From NCBI GenBank assembly GCA_902768105.1, contig CACXJZ010000023.1:1-64000 (forward strand): 64,000 nt of DNA, in the 5' to 3' direction. This DNA comes from an uncultured Prevotellaceae bacterium (GTDB lineage Bacteria; Bacteroidota; Bacteroidia; Bacteroidales; Bacteroidaceae). Shown in pieces: positions 63,431-64,000 of the stretch (position 1 is its first letter; the number at the start of each line of letters is the position of its first letter). A model generated the notes under the pieces. That model saw only the letters and a list, made by a program, of their open reading frames with translations. It was not told the DNA's origin and made no database searches. A program made the translations under genes and the position numbers.

Positions 63431-63465
63431 AGGCTCTGGACTTGCGAAAGTCTAGGGCTTTTTTT
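63431..63465 (+). terminator. Rho-independent terminator of the uptake operon
   Basis: A 13-bp stem (63431-63443 with 63448-63460, including three G-U pairs in RNA) closes a GCGA loop and is followed by a T-run. It lies 25 bp after the stop codon of the preceding gene. Confidence 0.8.
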
Positions 63466-63472
63466 CGTCTCT

Positions 63473-63582
63473 ATAAACGGCGTTTTTGTACCCTCAAAAC
63501 GCCGTCTTGAGTGTGTCAAAACGCCGAGTTTATATAGTCAGAACGCCGTTTTGACACCACATAAACGCCGTTTTTCCGGCAT
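63473..63582. repeat. 22-bp-period array C, 5 units
   Basis: Five contiguous 22-bp units start at 63473, 63495, 63517, 63539 and 63561. The core is ACGCCG (ACGGCG in unit 1) flanked by A and T runs, at 63477, 63499, 63521, 63543 and 63565, exactly 22 bp apart. Units 1 and 5 share ATAAACG-(G/C)-CGTTTTT. Confidence 0.88.
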
Positions 63583-63685
63583 GTATGGGGTGCATGTTTC
63601 ATTCATGTAACATTTCATTGGTTACAAGGTTACATACGGTAAAGTTTTTGAGCGTTGCAGAGGACGGGAATTCAAGAATCTTTCG

Positions 63686-63693
63686 TACCTTTG
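63686..63693 (+). promoter_or_regulatory. Probable -7 element for the downstream GH10 gene
   Basis: TACCTTTG followed by CACGCG lies 32 bp before the ATG at 63726. No TTTG is visible at -33. It resembles the SusC promoter (TACCTTTGCAC). Confidence 0.55.
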
Positions 63694-63725
63694 CACGCGA
63701 AAAAAATAATATAATAACAAGAGCA

Positions 63726-64000
63726 ATGAAATTACTGAAAAACCTAAGTGTCTTGACGTGCACACTTTTGATGTGTGGCACTGTTGCCCATGCCCAAGTG
63801 AGCACCAATCCCAACAAGTTCCTGGGTAATATTACCACCAGGGGTAGTGTGGAAGCCGGAGGCGGCGTGCCATCGTATTATAAGCTTTGGAACCAAATCA
63901 CCTGTGAGAACGAGTCAAAATGGTCTTCGGTGGAAGGCAGTAGGGGCAACTTCAACTGGGGAGGAGCTAACAATGCCTTTAACTATGCCAAGCAGCATAA
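63726..64000 (+). CDS. GH10 xylanase, 5' part (cut by right edge)
   Basis: The first 91 codons of an exported protein with a signal peptide ending A-H-A-Q. The following sequence has the GH10 start: F-L-G-N-I then N-Q-I-T-C-E-N-E-S-K-W, the conserved T-A-E-N-E-M-K-W substrate motif, and F-N-W before F-N-Y-A-K-Q-H. Catalytic residues lie beyond the edge. Unlike the GH10-fold protein at 59361, it keeps the key E-N-x-x-K residues and is probably active. It has its own promoter after a terminator. Confidence 0.85.
   Translation, partial: MKLLKNLSVLTCTLLMCGTVAHAQVSTNPNKFLGNITTRGSVEAGGGVPSYYKLWNQITCENESKWSSVEGSRGNFNWGGANNAFNYAKQH

Larger units (their letters stand above)
63407..63725. other. 319-bp gap between the CBM-like protein and the GH10 gene
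   Basis: It holds the terminator at 63431, the 22-bp array C at 63473-63582 and a -7 element at 63686. No further gene is visible. Confidence 0.7.

Noticed and set aside
63599..63838. Minus-strand frame of 79 codons near the right edge
   Set aside because: It overlaps the promoter and signal peptide of the GH10 gene on the other strand.

Overview
The window comes from a Bacteroidales chromosome, most likely Prevotella or a close relative from rumen or gut. The evidence is tandem SusC/SusD pairs, a hybrid two-component regulator, DUF4369, DUF2851, DUF3160 and DUF1735-type proteins, and repeated promoters of the Bacteroidetes form TTTG-N19/20-TAnnTTTG. Genus is inferred from gene content and order, not from a marker gene. 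I saw no rRNA, tRNA, CRISPR array, transposase, integrase or phage gene.

Left part (1-24 kb), mostly housekeeping: a B3/B4-domain protein; a thioredoxin-fold lipoprotein without its cysteines; a YARHG-DUF3160 protein; a CapA-like protein coupled to a histidine kinase cut off after its His helix; then on the minus strand an S41 protease, topoisomerase IV subunit B (parE), an acetyltransferase-like protein, a PG_1098-type methyltransferase, a secreted endonuclease I and two secreted proteins of unknown function. A GH67 alpha-glucuronidase follows on the plus strand. A compact minus-strand set then reads greA, DUF2851, hotdog thioesterase, dprA, dusB, nitroreductase, with a separate PaaI-type thioesterase.

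Middle part (24-43.7 kb): two translationally coupled Cache-domain sensors, one an intact kinase and one with no phospho-acceptor His and no ATPase domain; a GH97 glycosidase carrying two in-frame copies of a palindromic repeat; a predicted lipoprotein fusing a nucleoside hydrolase to a P-loop kinase; and a plus-strand xylan operon: CE15-like esterase, GH3, GH10-CE1 (xylanase plus feruloyl esterase), three GH43 enzymes and a small secreted protein.

Right part (43.7-64 kb): a convergent hybrid two-component system (HTCS) and, divergent from it, the xylan uptake operon in the order known from the Prevotella xus cluster: SusC, SusD, SusC, a frame-disrupted SusD, a DUF1735-like lipoprotein, a GH10-fold protein with a CBM-like insertion that has lost its catalytic nucleophile, a multi-module beta-sandwich protein, a terminator, and an apparently functional GH10 xylanase cut by the window edge. 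Together these genes would bind, cut, import and finish degrading glucuronoarabinoxylan.

Two structural signals lie outside ordinary annotation. (1) Three intergenic arrays with an exact 22-bp period, each unit built on a palindromic CG-rich core and each array with its own sequence (1-64, 24235-24300, 63473-63582). (2) Many short arrays of degenerate 7-bp units (one of 9 bp) filling operon gaps, some running into signal peptides or linkers. The most unusual proteins are the GH10-fold pseudo-enzyme, the nucleoside hydrolase-kinase fusion and the degenerate sensor pair.
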